Shown here: in pieces, positions 7,691 through 16,901 of the stretch
Layout of the letters: each line of letters opens with the position of its first letter
Numbering within the stretch: position 1 is the first letter of the stretch
DNA from: JBDLID01 sp039715055
Lineage (GTDB): Bacteria; Desulfobacterota; Desulfobulbia; Desulfobulbales; Desulfocapsaceae
Direction of reading: 5' to 3'
DNA: 43,442 bases
Assembly (NCBI GenBank): GCA_039715055.1
Contig: JBDLID010000008.1
Coordinates: forward strand, 1-43,442
Notes under the pieces: generated by a model
Told to the model about the DNA's origin: nothing
Database searches by the model: none
What the model saw: the letters and a program-made list of their open reading frames with translations, nothing else
Position numbers and translations under genes: made by a program

Positions 7691-9415
7691 CTACTCGGGA
7701 TACCAGTCCACTCCAATGCGACGTACCATATTAAAACCACCGGAAAGTACCAGGCAGTTGGTCCGCCCGACACTTTCAAGAAAACTCTGGATCTCATAGG
7801 AGCGGGTACCGGCGTCGCAGAGGATAATCAACATGGTATCAGTGGGTAGTTCCTCGTAGCGGTTACGGATCTCATTGTAGGGAATTGCAAGCCACTTCTC
7901 ACTGCCGAACTTATCGACAAACGGCCCAGCCTCCTTGGGGTGCCTGATATCGAGCGCCTGCCAGTCGGGCTGACTTGGAAAATCCTCCATCCAGGCCAGA
8001 AAACTCTCCATGGTCACCTTGCGCAGCCGATTATCGCAGAGGTTGTCAGCCACATAGGCTGCAGCATTGATGGAGTCGATGGCCGCGGAAAATGGCGGTG
8101 CATAGGCCATCTCCAGGTTGGCAAAATCATCAATGGTAGCCCCCATGGTGATATAGGCGGCAGCGGCATCGATCCTTGCTGAAATGCCGTCCCCCATGGG
8201 ACCAAATCCCTGGAGCCCGAGCACTTTACGGCTACGGCGGTCAAAGACCATCTGAAAACAGACTATGGCTTCAGTGGGAAAAAAATGGGCCCGGTCAGAT
8301 GGTGCAGTGAGCGCCACGTCGGCATCAAAACCTTCGGCCAGGGCAACTTCGAGGCTGAGGCCGGTGGCACCGATACAGACATCAAAGCCCTTCATGATAA
8401 AGGAGCCCACCCCGCCTTTAAAGGTGGAAGGAATCCCGGCCATGTTATCACCGACAACCCTTCCCTCCTTGTTGGCAAGGGAACCCAGCGGAGCATAAAA
8501 CTTCTTGCCGGAAACCAGGTGGTTGATCTCAATGCAGTCACCTGCTGCAAAGATATTCGGGTCTGAAGTCTGCATCCGCTGATTAACAACTATGGCTCCC
8601 ATGGGAGAAACCGCCAGGCCCGCCTCTTCAGCCAGCTCTGAGCGGGGCCTGACCCCTGCCGCCATAACGACGATATCAGCATCCAGAGTTCGTTTGGCGG
8701 TTCGTACACCGGTGACCTTGCCGTCTGCCCCGGTGATCTCCTCGGCTCCTTCTCCAAGATAGATCTCAACCTCGTTCTCACGAAAATGATTGGTGAGCAT
8801 GGAGGCCATGGGAAAGTCGACGATCCTCGGCAGTACCTGGTCCATGAACTCGATCACCGCGGTTTCCACCCCCCACAGATCCTTAAAGGCCTCAGCCATC
8901 TCCAGACCGATGGCGCCGCCGCCGATGACCACTGCTTTGTCCACCTTGCCCTTGGCAATCCGATCCTTGATCTCGATGGCCTTGTGGAGGTTGGAAATGG
9001 TGAAGACCCCGTCAAGTTCAACGCCTGGGATGGGCAGAACAAAGGGGCGGCTGCCGGTGGCAATCATCAGCTTATCGTAAGCGACATCCTGTTTCTCACC
9101 ACTGTTGACATTTTCCACCTGGACACACTTTTTCTGCCGATCAATAGCAAGCGCCCTGGTGGAACTCATTACCTCAATCCCCTTGGCATTTTTAAAAAAA
9201 GCCTCGTCGCGGACCATGTGAAAGCTTGTCGAGCGCAGCTCCGACTCGTCGGAGACATCACCGGAAACATAGTAGGGGATGCCGCAGCCGCCATATGAGA
9301 TCAGGCTGTCCTGGTCGATGATGGTCACTTCACTGTCCTGTATCAGCCGTTTAACCCGGCAGGCCGCCTTGGGGCCGGCGGCAACCCCGCCAATGATTAC
9401 AATTTTCTCAGCCAT
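7691..9415 (-). CDS. FAD-dependent CoA-disulfide/polysulfide reductase with C-terminal rhodanese domain
   Basis: Seen: 574 residues from the ATG at 9415, preceded by a GGAGG ribosome site; the GTG at 9427 lies inside that site and is rejected. The N-terminal FAD motif is IVIIGGVAAG (residues 5-14), the redox cysteine is C44 in YGGCGIPYY, the NAD(P)H motif is AVVIGGGAIGLEMAE (about 163), and the second FAD motif is IFAAGDC (about 300). The last 100 or so residues are a rhodanese domain with active loop CDAGTRS. Known of the family: single-cysteine reductases of CoA disulfide, CoA persulfide or polysulfide (CoADR-Rhd/NPSR), where the rhodanese passes sulfane sulfur to the flavin domain. Inference: cytoplasmic sulfur or persulfide reduction, consistent with a sulfur-metabolising host. 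Confidence 0.88.
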   Translation of the reverse strand: MAEKIVIIGGVAAGPKAACRVKRLIQDSEVTIIDQDSLISYGGCGIPYYVSGDVSDESELRSTSFHMVRDEAFFKNAKGIEVMSSTRALAIDRQKKCVQVENVNSGEKQDVAYDKLMIATGSRPFVLPIPGVELDGVFTISNLHKAIEIKDRIAKGKVDKAVVIGGGAIGLEMAEAFKDLWGVETAVIEFMDQVLPRIVDFPMASMLTNHFRENEVEIYLGEGAEEITGADGKVTGVRTAKRTLDADIVVMAAGVRPRSELAEEAGLAVSPMGAIVVNQRMQTSDPNIFAAGDCIEINHLVSGKKFYAPLGSLANKEGRVVGDNMAGIPSTFKGGVGSFIMKGFDVCIGATGLSLEVALAEGFDADVALTAPSDRAHFFPTEAIVCFQMVFDRRSRKVLGLQGFGPMGDGISARIDAAAAYITMGATIDDFANLEMAYAPPFSAAIDSINAAAYVADNLCDNRLRKVTMESFLAWMEDFPSQPDWQALDIRHPKEAGPFVDKFGSEKWLAIPYNEIRNRYEELPTDTMLIILCDAGTRSYEIQSFLESVGRTNCLVLSGGFNMVRRIGVDWYPE

Positions 9416-9559
9416 GATTTCCTCCACAAAAAATTTATATAAATGAATCCTGATATTATTGAATCATCAAATGGATACGTCCAATCGACAAATGAACAAT
9501 AAAAAGTGGTGAATTTCAAGCGGTGAATGAGAAAAACGAATTCAGGCCCGGCTGAGAGC

Positions 9560-10363
9560 TCAACCGTCGAGGTATTCAAGACGAAGGCGGTGCCTGTCAT
9601 CAAAGAGGCGGTCACAGGTGAAACGGATGGAGCAGATGACACCGAAACCACTGCCGGCACCGATGAGGAACATGATCAAAATTTGATACTTAACCGCATC
9701 GATTGGCGATGAACCGCCGAGGATCTGGCCTGTCATCATGCCCGGCAGGCTGACAAGACCTGCGGCGGCCATGGCATTGATGATTGGGATCATGCCGGTG
9801 CGCATGCAGTCCCGGCGCAGATCATTGGAGGCCTCCTGCCAGTTCTCTCCAAGCATGAGCCGCTGTTCGATCATAGCCCGCTGATCATAGATCTGGCTGG
9901 TGAGCCGGTCGGAGGCCAGGGCGATCCCATTCATAGTGTTGCCGAGCAGCATGCCCAGTAAAGGGATGGCATAACGGGGGCTGTACCAGGGATCAACCTG
10001 AACCATGGTCACAAGGGCGATGATGGTAATCGAAAACGACGAGATGAACATTGAGCCGGTACCGATGAGATACCCCCGGCCGCCGCTGATCCGTCGCTTC
10101 TGGCGGGCCCTGACCTCGCGCCCTGCAGCCAGCAGCATGATGAGCGCCATGACCGAAACCCACAGGAGATCTACCCGGGTAAAGAGAAACTTCAGCACCA
10201 GGCCGATGAGCAGCAGCTGGACGGTCATTCTCAAACCGGAGATGACAATCCGTTTCTCAAGTCCCAGAGACATCTTCCAGCTGAATATTGCCAGCAGAAA
10301 GAAGAGTACTGCGGCAAGTCCCAGATCAATGGAACCTAAAGCGATAACACCGCCACTGGTCAT
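9560..10363 (-). CDS. fetB: Iron-export ABC transporter permease (FetB/YbbM family)
   Basis: Seen: 267 residues with about six or seven hydrophobic segments and the family region EKRIVISGLRMTVQLLLIGLVL near the N terminus, RMGMIP-like and PGMMTGQILGGSSP motifs in the C-terminal half (GLVSLPGMMTGQILGG). The ATG overlaps the fetA stop by 4 bp (ATGA), so the two are translationally coupled. Known: FetA-FetB exports iron and gives resistance to oxidative stress in E. coli. Length matches the family (about 260). Confidence 0.85.
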   Translation of the reverse strand: MTSGGVIALGSIDLGLAAVLFFLLAIFSWKMSLGLEKRIVISGLRMTVQLLLIGLVLKFLFTRVDLLWVSVMALIMLLAAGREVRARQKRRISGGRGYLIGTGSMFISSFSITIIALVTMVQVDPWYSPRYAIPLLGMLLGNTMNGIALASDRLTSQIYDQRAMIEQRLMLGENWQEASNDLRRDCMRTGMIPIINAMAAAGLVSLPGMMTGQILGGSSPIDAVKYQILIMFLIGAGSGFGVICSIRFTCDRLFDDRHRLRLEYLDG

Positions 10364-11022
10364 GGTTGTTCCTCTACCTGCAGTTCAGTGAGGCCGTCGT
10401 GGTCCAGGATATAACTATTATCACAGACACGACCAAGCTGTTCCGTATCATGACTGATCCATAGGACTCCGCAGCCTGCCGCAACCTCTTCCAGAATCAG
10501 AGACTCGACCTCTTTGCTGAAATCAATATTGAGCCCGGAGGTGGGTTCATCAAGGAGCAGGATCGGCGGTCGCCTGACAAGGCTGCGCAGAAGGGAAAAC
10601 CGCTGTTTCTCCCCTGTGGACAGTCGGGTAACCCGCCACTGCAGGCTGTCCATTGAAAAACCGAGCCGCTCTAGCCAATGGCAGAATGGATGGGAGTCAA
10701 AGGGTACATCAAAGTGGTCGCCCACCTGATCATACCACCAGGCAGGCTCGGCCGGCACCATGCAGACCAGTCTGCGCCACTGGGGACCAGTCCAGTCGGA
10801 GCTGGGTTTGCCGTCATAAAAAAGACCGCCTGTAAATGGAATAAGATCGGCAACGGCACGCAGTAGCTGACTTTTGCCGATCCCTGACGGGCCTGTAAGA
10901 CCGATGCAGCGCCCTCGCGGGATGGAAAATGAATAGGGACCGTTGGCGAGATAGCCGAGCTCACTCGCCTGCAGCCCTGATTTCTCAGCAGGACTATCTG
11001 GGCAGGGTAATGGTAAAGACAC
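10360..11022 (-). CDS. fetA: Iron-export ABC transporter ATP-binding protein (FetA/YbbL family)
   Basis: Seen: Walker A GPSGIGKS, signature LSTGEKQRFSLLRSL, Walker B ILLLDEPTSGLN and the switch histidine WISHD. The reading frame is open to 11163, but its first 47 codons lie inside the sensor kinase gene and look like the other-frame shadow of that gene. The GTG at 11022 gives 220 residues, matching the usual length of about 225; AAGGA precedes it, though very close. With this start the gene overlaps the kinase by 29 bp. Known: partner of FetB in iron efflux. Inference: co-transcribed with the kinase and fetB. Confidence 0.82.
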   Translation of the reverse strand: MSLPLPCPDSPAEKSGLQASELGYLANGPYSFSIPRGRCIGLTGPSGIGKSQLLRAVADLIPFTGGLFYDGKPSSDWTGPQWRRLVCMVPAEPAWWYDQVGDHFDVPFDSHPFCHWLERLGFSMDSLQWRVTRLSTGEKQRFSLLRSLVRRPPILLLDEPTSGLNIDFSKEVESLILEEVAAGCGVLWISHDTEQLGRVCDNSYILDHDGLTELQVEEQP

Positions 11023-12445
11023 TTCCTTGATCCTTGATGGAGCTAACCGTAATTTCACCGCCATGCTGTTCGACGATATTGCGGGTGATCGCCAGTCCAA
11101 GGCCGGTGCCCTTGTTCTTTTTCGTGTAAAACGGCTGGAAGATCTGCTCGAACTGCTCCTCATTCATACCGACGCCGGAGTCATAGATGTCCACCGCCAC
11201 ATGATTGGCATCAACCACCCGGGTGGTGACCCTCAGTTCGCCACCGTCTTCCATGGCCTGGATTCCATTGATGAGGATATTGAGCAGAGCCCGGTATAAT
11301 TTTTCCTCATCCATGCGGATTCGGCCGACTGATACGGAAAGATCCTTACTCAGTCTGATTTCCTTCTCATTGAGCTTGGTCTCAATAAACCGTAAGCCCT
11401 TTTCCATGGTGCTGTTAAGATCGCCGACCTGCAGCTTGACCTCCTGCGGCCGTGCAAAGTCGAGAAATTCCACAACGATAGTGTTGAGCCGACTGGTTTC
11501 GTCAACAATAATTTTTGCCAGCTGTTCATTGCCCGGTGCCACCTTGGAGATCCGTTTTTCGAGAATCTCGGCAGTGGAGCGGACAATCCCCAACGGACTT
11601 TTGATCTCATGGGAAACCGTGGCCACCATTGTCCCCAGATGAGCCAGCCGTTCGGCCTGGTTGAGTTTGTCCTCCAGGCGAAGGCGCTCCGCAGCCCTTC
11701 TCTCCATAATCTTGTCGGCCCGGCTGACGATGGTGCGCAGGACAAGAAAGAGGACAATCATCACCGCCCCGGAAACAAAAATAATCCTTCCCTTAAGGGC
11801 AATGATCGCCCGATACTCATCAGTAAGGTTCTGATTGATCTCGATCACCCCCATGATCAGATCTCCGGACTGACCGGAACTGCCAACCTGACGAAAGGGG
11901 ATAAAGGTTTTCAGGCGGCAGGACACCGAAGGGGTACCGGGCAGAAGCGAGAGTATCGAACCTGTAAAGTTGTACCTGGAGTTGGCCTCTCCCTCAAGAG
12001 CCTTGGTGTACTCAATGGTGCCCACATCACGCTTGCCTACCATTTCACTGTCGGTTGAATAGGAGACAATATTGATCTTTGAATCATAAATGGTCACCGA
12101 TTCGGTCTTCAACCCGTGGGTAGCGTTACGGATGATTCGATCAAGGGATGCAAACTGGTCCGGGTTGGACAGGGCTATCTTGCCGTAACGAACCACGGTC
12201 GGCAGAACAAAGGCCCGGAAAACCTGCTGGTTTAGGTTTTCTGCGAGCAGCAGGGAGTATGCCTCATTCTGGTCAAGCATGATGGAACGGGCATTATTGG
12301 AGATGATCCAGGACAGGACCATGGTAAAAACAAGGATCACCGCCAGACTGGTAAAAGAGAAATATTTGACCAGTTTAAAAGGCCTGAGCACGGCATCGAT
12401 ACGCTCAGATGTGGGGGGGCCGTTATTCAAGGGCATACTCCGCAT
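10994..12445 (-). CDS. Orphan membrane sensor histidine kinase
   Basis: Seen: 483 residues. Two membrane segments (about 30-49 and 219-238) bracket a periplasmic domain of about 170 residues. A HisKA domain has the phospho-acceptor H279 in VSHEIKSPLG, and an HATPase domain has the N box (ALLNILINGIQAM), DSGVGM, and KGTGLGLAI. The overall plan resembles NtrB/ZraS/AtoS-type kinases without a PAS domain. No response regulator gene is adjacent. It starts 19 bp inside the radical SAM gene and its end overlaps fetA by 29 bp, so all three genes are tightly coupled. Inference: may sense envelope, metal or redox state; a sigma54-type regulator elsewhere is the usual partner for this class. The exact start (12445 or 12436) is uncertain. 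Confidence 0.85.
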   Translation of the reverse strand: MRSMPLNNGPPTSERIDAVLRPFKLVKYFSFTSLAVILVFTMVLSWIISNNARSIMLDQNEAYSLLLAENLNQQVFRAFVLPTVVRYGKIALSNPDQFASLDRIIRNATHGLKTESVTIYDSKINIVSYSTDSEMVGKRDVGTIEYTKALEGEANSRYNFTGSILSLLPGTPSVSCRLKTFIPFRQVGSSGQSGDLIMGVIEINQNLTDEYRAIIALKGRIIFVSGAVMIVLFLVLRTIVSRADKIMERRAAERLRLEDKLNQAERLAHLGTMVATVSHEIKSPLGIVRSTAEILEKRISKVAPGNEQLAKIIVDETSRLNTIVVEFLDFARPQEVKLQVGDLNSTMEKGLRFIETKLNEKEIRLSKDLSVSVGRIRMDEEKLYRALLNILINGIQAMEDGGELRVTTRVVDANHVAVDIYDSGVGMNEEQFEQIFQPFYTKKNKGTGLGLAITRNIVEQHGGEITVSSIKDQGSVFTITLPR

Positions 12446-14073
12446 CGTTTGCAGATCCTGGTATCACAAGGCTTGGTCGTTTTTTCCATAAAGGCCCGTT
12501 CATATTCCTGCCAGAGATAGCCCGGGCTGATTCCATGATCAACAATCTCCCAGGGCAGTGGTTCATCAGGACCGTAGCCGCGGACTGCAAACTGTTCCGG
12601 ACAGAGCCCGTTTTTCTTCAGGGCCTGTTTCCAGTTGGTCTGACTCATCACCATATCATAAAGTACCGGGGCCAGCCGCCGGTCACCGCGACTCAGCACT
12701 GCCTGGAACAGCTCTCGTGCCGGTTTGTCACAGGTGATCTGGACATTACTCTCTTTTTTTATTGCATTACGGAGAAACTGCAAGCGTTTCTCAACATTTG
12801 CCACCGCTTCTGCTGCCGGTCGCAGCTCCCCAGGAGCAAGCCGCTCACTGATGCCAAACGGGTGATACTGAAATGGGGTCCAAGGTTTAGGGGTAAAGGA
12901 GTTCACCGACAGACTGATCTCAAGGAGACGGCCACGTTTACGGCCGATGGGGGAAATACGTTCTTTGATTCGCCGAATCATCTCGATCAGTTCATCAATG
13001 TCTTCATCGGTTTCCGTGGGCAGGCCGATCATAAGATATAGCTTGAGCCGATAGAGCCCGGCTCTCGCCAGTGTTTCGGCGGCTGTCAGCAGATCATGGT
13101 CATCAAGGCCCTTATTGATTACTCGCCGCAACCGCTCCGATGCACCGTCCGGAGCAATGGCCACACTCTTCAGGCCAGAGGAACCGAGAAGTTCGCCAAG
13201 TGTACCTGAGATTCGGTCGGCACGTAGGGATGAAAAGGAAAGGGCACAGCCCGAATCCATCAGGTAGCGGCTGATCCGGTTCAGCGACTCGTCGCCTGCC
13301 ATTTCCATGCCGAGCAGTCCGATACGATCCACTCCCTGTGGACGCTGTTCAAGCCCCTGCAGAACCGCCTCACTGCCCCAGAGCCGCGGCGGTCTGTAAA
13401 TAAAACCGGCGGCACAGAACCGACATCCTCTGGAGCAGCCCCGACCAAGTTCAGTGAGGTAAAGGTCGGAAAACTCTGCCTCAGGAGTTAAAAGCTCGGA
13501 ATGAGCTGCAACCGTGCCGTCTTTGTGGACTACCTTTTTAATCCGCTCAGGAGCAAAGGGTTGTCTGTCGTAACCGGTGAACCGGTTGAGTCCGTCATAG
13601 CCGGGGATATAAAAGGAAGGAACATAGGCCCCCGGGACACGTTCAGCGAGAAGACGGAGAAACTCGCTGCGATGTCTTTTTTCTACCCCGACAAGCTCTT
13701 CAAGGAGAGGGGTCAGAATCCCTTCTGCCTCACCAAGGAGAAAAAGATCAATAAAAGGGGCAAGGGGTTCAGGATTAAGGAAGGTGGCCACACCGCCGCA
13801 AGCCACAAGGGGTGAGCCCGGTTCAATTACAGCTCCACGCTGTGCGCTGTAAGCAGAAATCCCTGCCACAGCCAGGATACGCACCAGGTTAAGATAATCA
13901 TGCTCAAAACTGATGGAGAAAAAGAGGAGGGAAAAATCGGAAAGAGGTCGTCCGGATTCCAGGGAACGAAGAGGCTCACCGGGTAGCGGCAGGAAAAATC
14001 GTTCGCAGACTGTTTCCTCGTGTGCACCCAGCTGGGCGTAGACCAACTGGAAGCCGAGGTTGGATATCCCCAC
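12427..14073 (-). CDS. B12-binding-type radical SAM protein
   Basis: Seen: at least 548 residues. The radical SAM cluster motif is CSRGCRFC (about residue 209), preceded by a cobalamin-binding-like domain (SNLGFQLVY, then CGGVATFLNPEPL, LLGEAEG). The C terminus is a cysteine-rich tail with CDTRICKRCGVC. The pattern matches the large uncharacterised radical SAM family represented by TIGR03960. The first canonical start in frame is GTG 14073, yet the frame stays open upstream to TAA 14197-14199, and the residues before it (GRQPIALIYPNHYPVG) look like the conserved N terminus of the family. No ATG, GTG or TTG exists there, so the true start may be non-canonical near 14190, 7-10 nt after GGAG. 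It follows ftsZ by about 140 bp. Substrate unknown. Confidence 0.8.
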   Translation of the reverse strand: MGISNLGFQLVYAQLGAHEETVCERFFLPLPGEPLRSLESGRPLSDFSLLFFSISFEHDYLNLVRILAVAGISAYSAQRGAVIEPGSPLVACGGVATFLNPEPLAPFIDLFLLGEAEGILTPLLEELVGVEKRHRSEFLRLLAERVPGAYVPSFYIPGYDGLNRFTGYDRQPFAPERIKKVVHKDGTVAAHSELLTPEAEFSDLYLTELGRGCSRGCRFCAAGFIYRPPRLWGSEAVLQGLEQRPQGVDRIGLLGMEMAGDESLNRISRYLMDSGCALSFSSLRADRISGTLGELLGSSGLKSVAIAPDGASERLRRVINKGLDDHDLLTAAETLARAGLYRLKLYLMIGLPTETDEDIDELIEMIRRIKERISPIGRKRGRLLEISLSVNSFTPKPWTPFQYHPFGISERLAPGELRPAAEAVANVEKRLQFLRNAIKKESNVQITCDKPARELFQAVLSRGDRRLAPVLYDMVMSQTNWKQALKKNGLCPEQFAVRGYGPDEPLPWEIVDHGISPGYLWQEYERAFMEKTTKPCDTRICKRCGVCP

Positions 14074-14213
14074 CGGGTAGTGGTTGGGATAAATCAGAGC
14101 AATGGGCTGTCGGCCGGTCCACTTCTTGAGATAAGCCCCTTGCTCCCGGCTCAGTAACTCTCTGCGATCAAGCTGTTTTTTCTGCTTTACGACGACTTAC
14201 TCCAAGACACCAG

Positions 14214-15476
14214 TCAGTTCGCCTTTTTCCGCAGGTAGGTCGGGGTCTCCAGGTATTCATCATTCCAGCTCGGAGTCTCCTTGACACTGCGGGCTTCATC
14301 CTTGCGGCCGCCCCTGCCGAGATTATCAAAGCCCTCGAAGTTGGAGCTCGGCATTTCCGTTGTAGAGCCGGAAGGTTGGTTCACCTCAGCAGGTTTTGGA
14401 TTGGGAGGTGCCGGCTGCTGTGAAGAAGGCTGCTGCACCTGCTGCTGTTCGACAACCTTGTTTTCCTTTTGCTGACGAAAGGGTTCCACCTGCTTCAAAG
14501 GCTCGTTTTTCTGCACCACATCGCCAACACCGGTGGCAATGACGGTGACATGAATCTCCTCGCCAAGGTTATCATTGTAAAGGGCACCGATAACCACCTT
14601 GGCATCGTCGTCAACTTTGGCCTGGATAAGTGCGGAAACCTCCATGAATTCGGCCATGGAGAAACTCTCTTCCGAGGCAGAAATATTAATAAGCAGACCG
14701 CGGGCACCGTCAATACCGACATCTTCAAGCAGCTGATTGTCAATGGCCCGATTGGCAGCCTCAGTGGCTCTGTTCTCACCGGCGGCAATCCCGGATCCCA
14801 TTATTGCCGGTCCCACTTCACGCATAACGGTACGCAGGTCAGCAAAATCGGCATTGATCATTCCCGGAACATTGATCAGGTCGGTGATCCCTTTTACCGC
14901 CTGAAGCAGAACCTGATCGGCCATGGCCAGCATATCAGACAGCTTGGAATTTTTCTGCATCAGGGAAAGCAGCCGGTCATTGGGCACGGTGATGATGGTA
15001 TCTGCATATTTGCGCAGCTCGTCCCACCCGGCCTCGGCGTTACGCATGCGGAACTTGCCTTCGAAATGAAATGGCTTTGTCACCACCGCCACGGTGAGCG
15101 CGCCAAGTTCCTTGCTGATCTTGGCAACGATAGGGGCGGCGCCGGTTCCGGTTCCACCACCAAGACCTGCCGCCACGAAAACCATATCAGCTCCCTCGAG
15201 GGTGGTCTTGATATCCTCAATGGATTCATGGGCGGCCTGACTTCCCATCTCGGGGTCGGCTCCGGCTCCAAGGCCTTTGGTTATACTGGACCCGATCTGA
15301 AGACAGATGTCAGCCTTTGACTGGTTCAACGCCTGCTTATCGGTATTGGCTGCAACAAACTCAACGCCCTGCAGTTTATCGTCAACCATGGTGTTGATGG
15401 CGTTTCCGCCCCCGCCACCCACACCGATGACCTTGACAACCGCAACTTCCTCTGTCTCCGCCATTCTAAACGGCAT
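14214..15476 (-). CDS. ftsZ: Cell division GTPase FtsZ
   Basis: Seen: 420 residues. The start at ATG 15476 has AAGGTG upstream. Tubulin signature GGGTGTGAAP is intact, as are the N-terminal GVGGGGGNAIN nucleotide loop and the T7-loop region NADFADLRTVM. A linker rich in Q/P (about 315-385) leads to the conserved C-terminal peptide DEYLETPTYLRKK, which binds FtsA and other partners. Known: polymerises into the Z-ring at midcell. It is the last division gene of the cluster and has its own promoter-like sequence in the 138-bp gap after ftsA. Nothing is degenerate here, in contrast with the FtsI homologue. Confidence 0.98.
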   Translation of the reverse strand: MPFRMAETEEVAVVKVIGVGGGGGNAINTMVDDKLQGVEFVAANTDKQALNQSKADICLQIGSSITKGLGAGADPEMGSQAAHESIEDIKTTLEGADMVFVAAGLGGGTGTGAAPIVAKISKELGALTVAVVTKPFHFEGKFRMRNAEAGWDELRKYADTIITVPNDRLLSLMQKNSKLSDMLAMADQVLLQAVKGITDLINVPGMINADFADLRTVMREVGPAIMGSGIAAGENRATEAANRAIDNQLLEDVGIDGARGLLINISASEESFSMAEFMEVSALIQAKVDDDAKVVIGALYNDNLGEEIHVTVIATGVGDVVQKNEPLKQVEPFRQQKENKVVEQQQVQQPSSQQPAPPNPKPAEVNQPSGSTTEMPSSNFEGFDNLGRGGRKDEARSVKETPSWNDEYLETPTYLRKKAN

Positions 15477-15547
15477 ATTTTCACCTTTTTAGTGATACGC
15501 TATCGAAATATTTCTCGAATCTTTTTAGAAGATTACCAGCTTGCAGG

Positions 15548-15576
15548 ATTATAGCATCTGGAGCCGGCCACTGAAA
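15548..15576 (-). promoter_or_regulatory. Putative extended -10 promoter for ftsZ
   Basis: On the minus strand a consensus TATAAT (15548-15553) is preceded by TGC (extended -10) and, 17 bp further, by a weak -35 TTTCAG (15571-15576). It sits in the gap between ftsA and ftsZ, giving a leader of about 65 nt. This would allow FtsZ to be made independently of the upstream operon. Confidence 0.6.
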
Positions 15577-15614
15577 CAAAAATCTCCCGTTTCATTGAAT
15601 TTTTTACTCATAAA

Positions 15615-16901
15615 TCACATCATCTTTTGTATCCAGCTTTTCATCCTGCTGTACACTGAGCTATCGGCATATTGACGTTCCATCTGGTGCTGTCGGCCAT
15701 ACATTACCAACCCGACACCTGTCGTACATCTCGGGCTGTTTACCTCGGTCACCCGCCCTCCAACCTGGGCAGGATAGCCGATGCGAACCGGCAGATCAAA
15801 TATCTGCTCTGCCAGATCCACCAGGTTTGCGAGCAGCGCCGTTCCGCCGGTGATTACGATCCCGCCGTTGACTCTGTTTTTCTGGCCGGAATTGATCAGT
15901 TCCTGGTTGATCATCTCAAGCACCTCTGCAATTCGCGCCTGGAGGATATCAACCAGGACTTTCTGGGTCACCTTTCTCGGTTCCCGGTCGCCTACTGTGG
16001 GAACATCCACTACATGATTGGGCTTGATCATCGCCGACAGCGCATTACCGTAGTCCTCTTTGAGACGTTCAGCCTCCTGGAGAGGAGTACGCAGTCCAAC
16101 TGAAAGATCATTGGTCAGATTATGCCCGCCGAGTCCGATCTCACAGGTGTGGCGAATTGTCCCGTCGCAGAATACCGCCAGATCAGTGGTGCCACCGCCG
16201 ATATCAATAAGCGCCACACCAAGTTCCATCTCATCCGGACTGAGTACGGAATGAGCCGAAGCAATGGACTCCAGAACCATGTCCGCCACCTCAAGCCCGG
16301 CCTTGTTGCAGCAGGTATAGAGGTTGTGGACTGCTCCCATATCAGCGGTGACGATATGAACATTGGTGACCAGCCGCACACCGGTCATGCCCAGAGGATT
16401 TTGAATCCCGGTATGATCATCGACCATGTACTCCTGAGGCAGGACATGGATAATCTGCTGGTTTTCCGAAATCTTCACTGTCTTGGCAGCGATGATCACG
16501 TCTTCAACATCGGCCTCCTTGATCTCCCGCCCATTGATGGCGAGGATACCCGGACTGTTGAAGCCCTTGATATGGTTGCCGGCAATCCCGACATAGACAG
16601 TTCTGAGATCGCAGCCTGAAATTTCTTCCGCCTGGGAAATGGCGCTGCGGATGGAACGAACCGTGGACTCAATATTGACGACCACCCCCTTTTTCAAGCC
16701 GATAGAGGGCGCAGTACCAACACCTATAATATCCACTTCGTCGTCGAAAACCTCGCCGACCACACAGCAGATCTTGGTCGTCCCGATATCAAGCCCGACC
16801 ACCAGTTCTCCCGGCTCACCCTGTCTTCTCACTGGAGCCAGCTCTGCCATTGGCTCCTCCAGCTCTTCTGTTTTTTGAATGTCTTCTGTATTCATTTTCA
16901 T
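15615..16901 (-). CDS. ftsA: Cell division protein FtsA
   Basis: Seen: 428 residues from ATG 16901, which shares one base with the ftsQ stop (TGATG); the in-frame TTG at 16904 and ATG at 16895 are alternatives. Actin-fold motifs include GLDIGTTKICCVVGEV near residue 34, the 1C subdomain (about 105-190), IDIGGGTTDLAVF and GGTALLANLVDLA. The C terminus ends in an amphipathic helix (VYSRMKSWIQKMM), the membrane-targeting sequence. Known: FtsA tethers FtsZ filaments to the membrane and activates septal wall synthesis through FtsW-FtsI, the very pair that is altered or missing in this cluster. Confidence 0.97.
   Translation of the reverse strand: MKMNTEDIQKTEELEEPMAELAPVRRQGEPGELVVGLDIGTTKICCVVGEVFDDEVDIIGVGTAPSIGLKKGVVVNIESTVRSIRSAISQAEEISGCDLRTVYVGIAGNHIKGFNSPGILAINGREIKEADVEDVIIAAKTVKISENQQIIHVLPQEYMVDDHTGIQNPLGMTGVRLVTNVHIVTADMGAVHNLYTCCNKAGLEVADMVLESIASAHSVLSPDEMELGVALIDIGGGTTDLAVFCDGTIRHTCEIGLGGHNLTNDLSVGLRTPLQEAERLKEDYGNALSAMIKPNHVVDVPTVGDREPRKVTQKVLVDILQARIAEVLEMINQELINSGQKNRVNGGIVITGGTALLANLVDLAEQIFDLPVRIGYPAQVGGRVTEVNSPRCTTGVGLVMYGRQHQMERQYADSSVYSRMKSWIQKMM

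Noticed and set aside
11023..11163. Longer fetA frame starting at 11163
   Set aside because: It overlaps the kinase C terminus and encodes Ser/Arg-rich residues typical of a shadow frame; the FetA length fits the start at 11022.
14469..15320. A 283-codon open frame on the plus strand opposite ftsZ
   Set aside because: It is the antisense of a clearly conserved gene; the predicted protein has no domain and composition of a shadow frame (His and Gly rich).
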